Shown: positions 63,952-64,000 of the stretch, one piece after another
Numbering within the stretch: position 1 is the stretch's first letter
Layout of the letters: each line of letters opens with the position of its first letter
Assembly (NCBI RefSeq): GCF_024462775.1
Contig: NZ_JANGCE010000004.1
Coordinates: forward strand, 82,023 to 146,022
DNA from: Butyricicoccus faecihominis
GTDB lineage: Bacteria; Bacillota; Clostridia; Oscillospirales; Butyricicoccaceae
Length of the DNA stretch: 64,000 bases
Direction: 5' to 3'
Translations under genes and position numbers: made by a program
The notes under the pieces: model-generated
Told to the model about the DNA's origin: nothing
What the model saw: only the letters and a program-made list of their open reading frames with translations
Databases searched by the model: none

Positions 63952-64000
<49 letters not shown>

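Overview
The window is a chromosomal segment of a GC-rich, spore-forming Firmicute, most likely a Clostridia member near Oscillospiraceae/Butyricicoccaceae. The evidence is SpoIVB, Spo0A, YabP, YabQ and Rex, clostridial-type aconitase and NAD isocitrate dehydrogenase, AGGAGG-type ribosome binding sites, strong TTGACA/TATAAT promoters, and a 16S rRNA 5' end at the right edge. The species cannot be fixed from this.

Bases 1 to about 8.2 kb are AT-rich foreign DNA, the right-hand part of an integrated element whose left end lies outside the window. It holds a 5'-truncated unknown gene, six copies of an 11-bp iteron-like motif in front of a large primase-polymerase/SF3 helicase, two small serine-recombinase-like proteins without catalytic residues, a second array of seven 19-20 bp repeats at 27-29 bp pitch, an unknown acidic protein, a stand-alone tyrosine recombinase catalytic domain and a Tn916-type integrase next to the right junction. 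No capsid, tail, lysis, relaxase or resistance gene is visible. It looks like a self-replicating satellite or small integrative element.

From 8.3 kb the DNA is host core genome. 8.3-10.0 kb (minus) is a DUF4364 regulator with lrgA-lrgB. 10.1-17.8 kb (plus) carries an acetyltransferase, radC, uvrB, an Fe-S reductase, a PhzF protein and uvrA. 17.9-26.0 kb has recJ, relA/spoT, dtd, an MBL hydrolase, hemZ and a nucleoside kinase; small inverted repeats flank dtd. 26.2-31.3 kb has a zinc-ribbon protein followed by a yab-type sporulation and division cluster: flippase, mazG, HU, rqcP, yabP, yabQ, divIC, yabR. A probable small RNA of about 95 nt lies antisense at 31.4-31.5 kb.

31.6-46.2 kb is metabolic: an amidohydrolase, an orphan fumarase alpha subunit, hpf, rsmA, a TfoX-like protein, a minus-strand trio of small unknown proteins, a phosphoesterase, coaX, nth, glyA, pgi, a deoxyribosyltransferase, a small membrane protein, a second coaX-like gene lacking two catalytic Asp residues, an ECF S component, a P1 peptidase and an aquaporin. 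46.8-48.8 kb is spoIVB-spo0A with 0A-like boxes. 49.0-54.8 kb is polA, a low-molecular-weight phosphatase, rimI, two tandem acetyltransferases and tsaD. 55.0-58.8 kb is acn-icd-rex, with a Rex-like operator on the icd promoter. A second Rex-like operator lies on the metA promoter at 60.66 kb. A calcium-type P-ATPase and the tandem promoters of an rRNA operon close the window.
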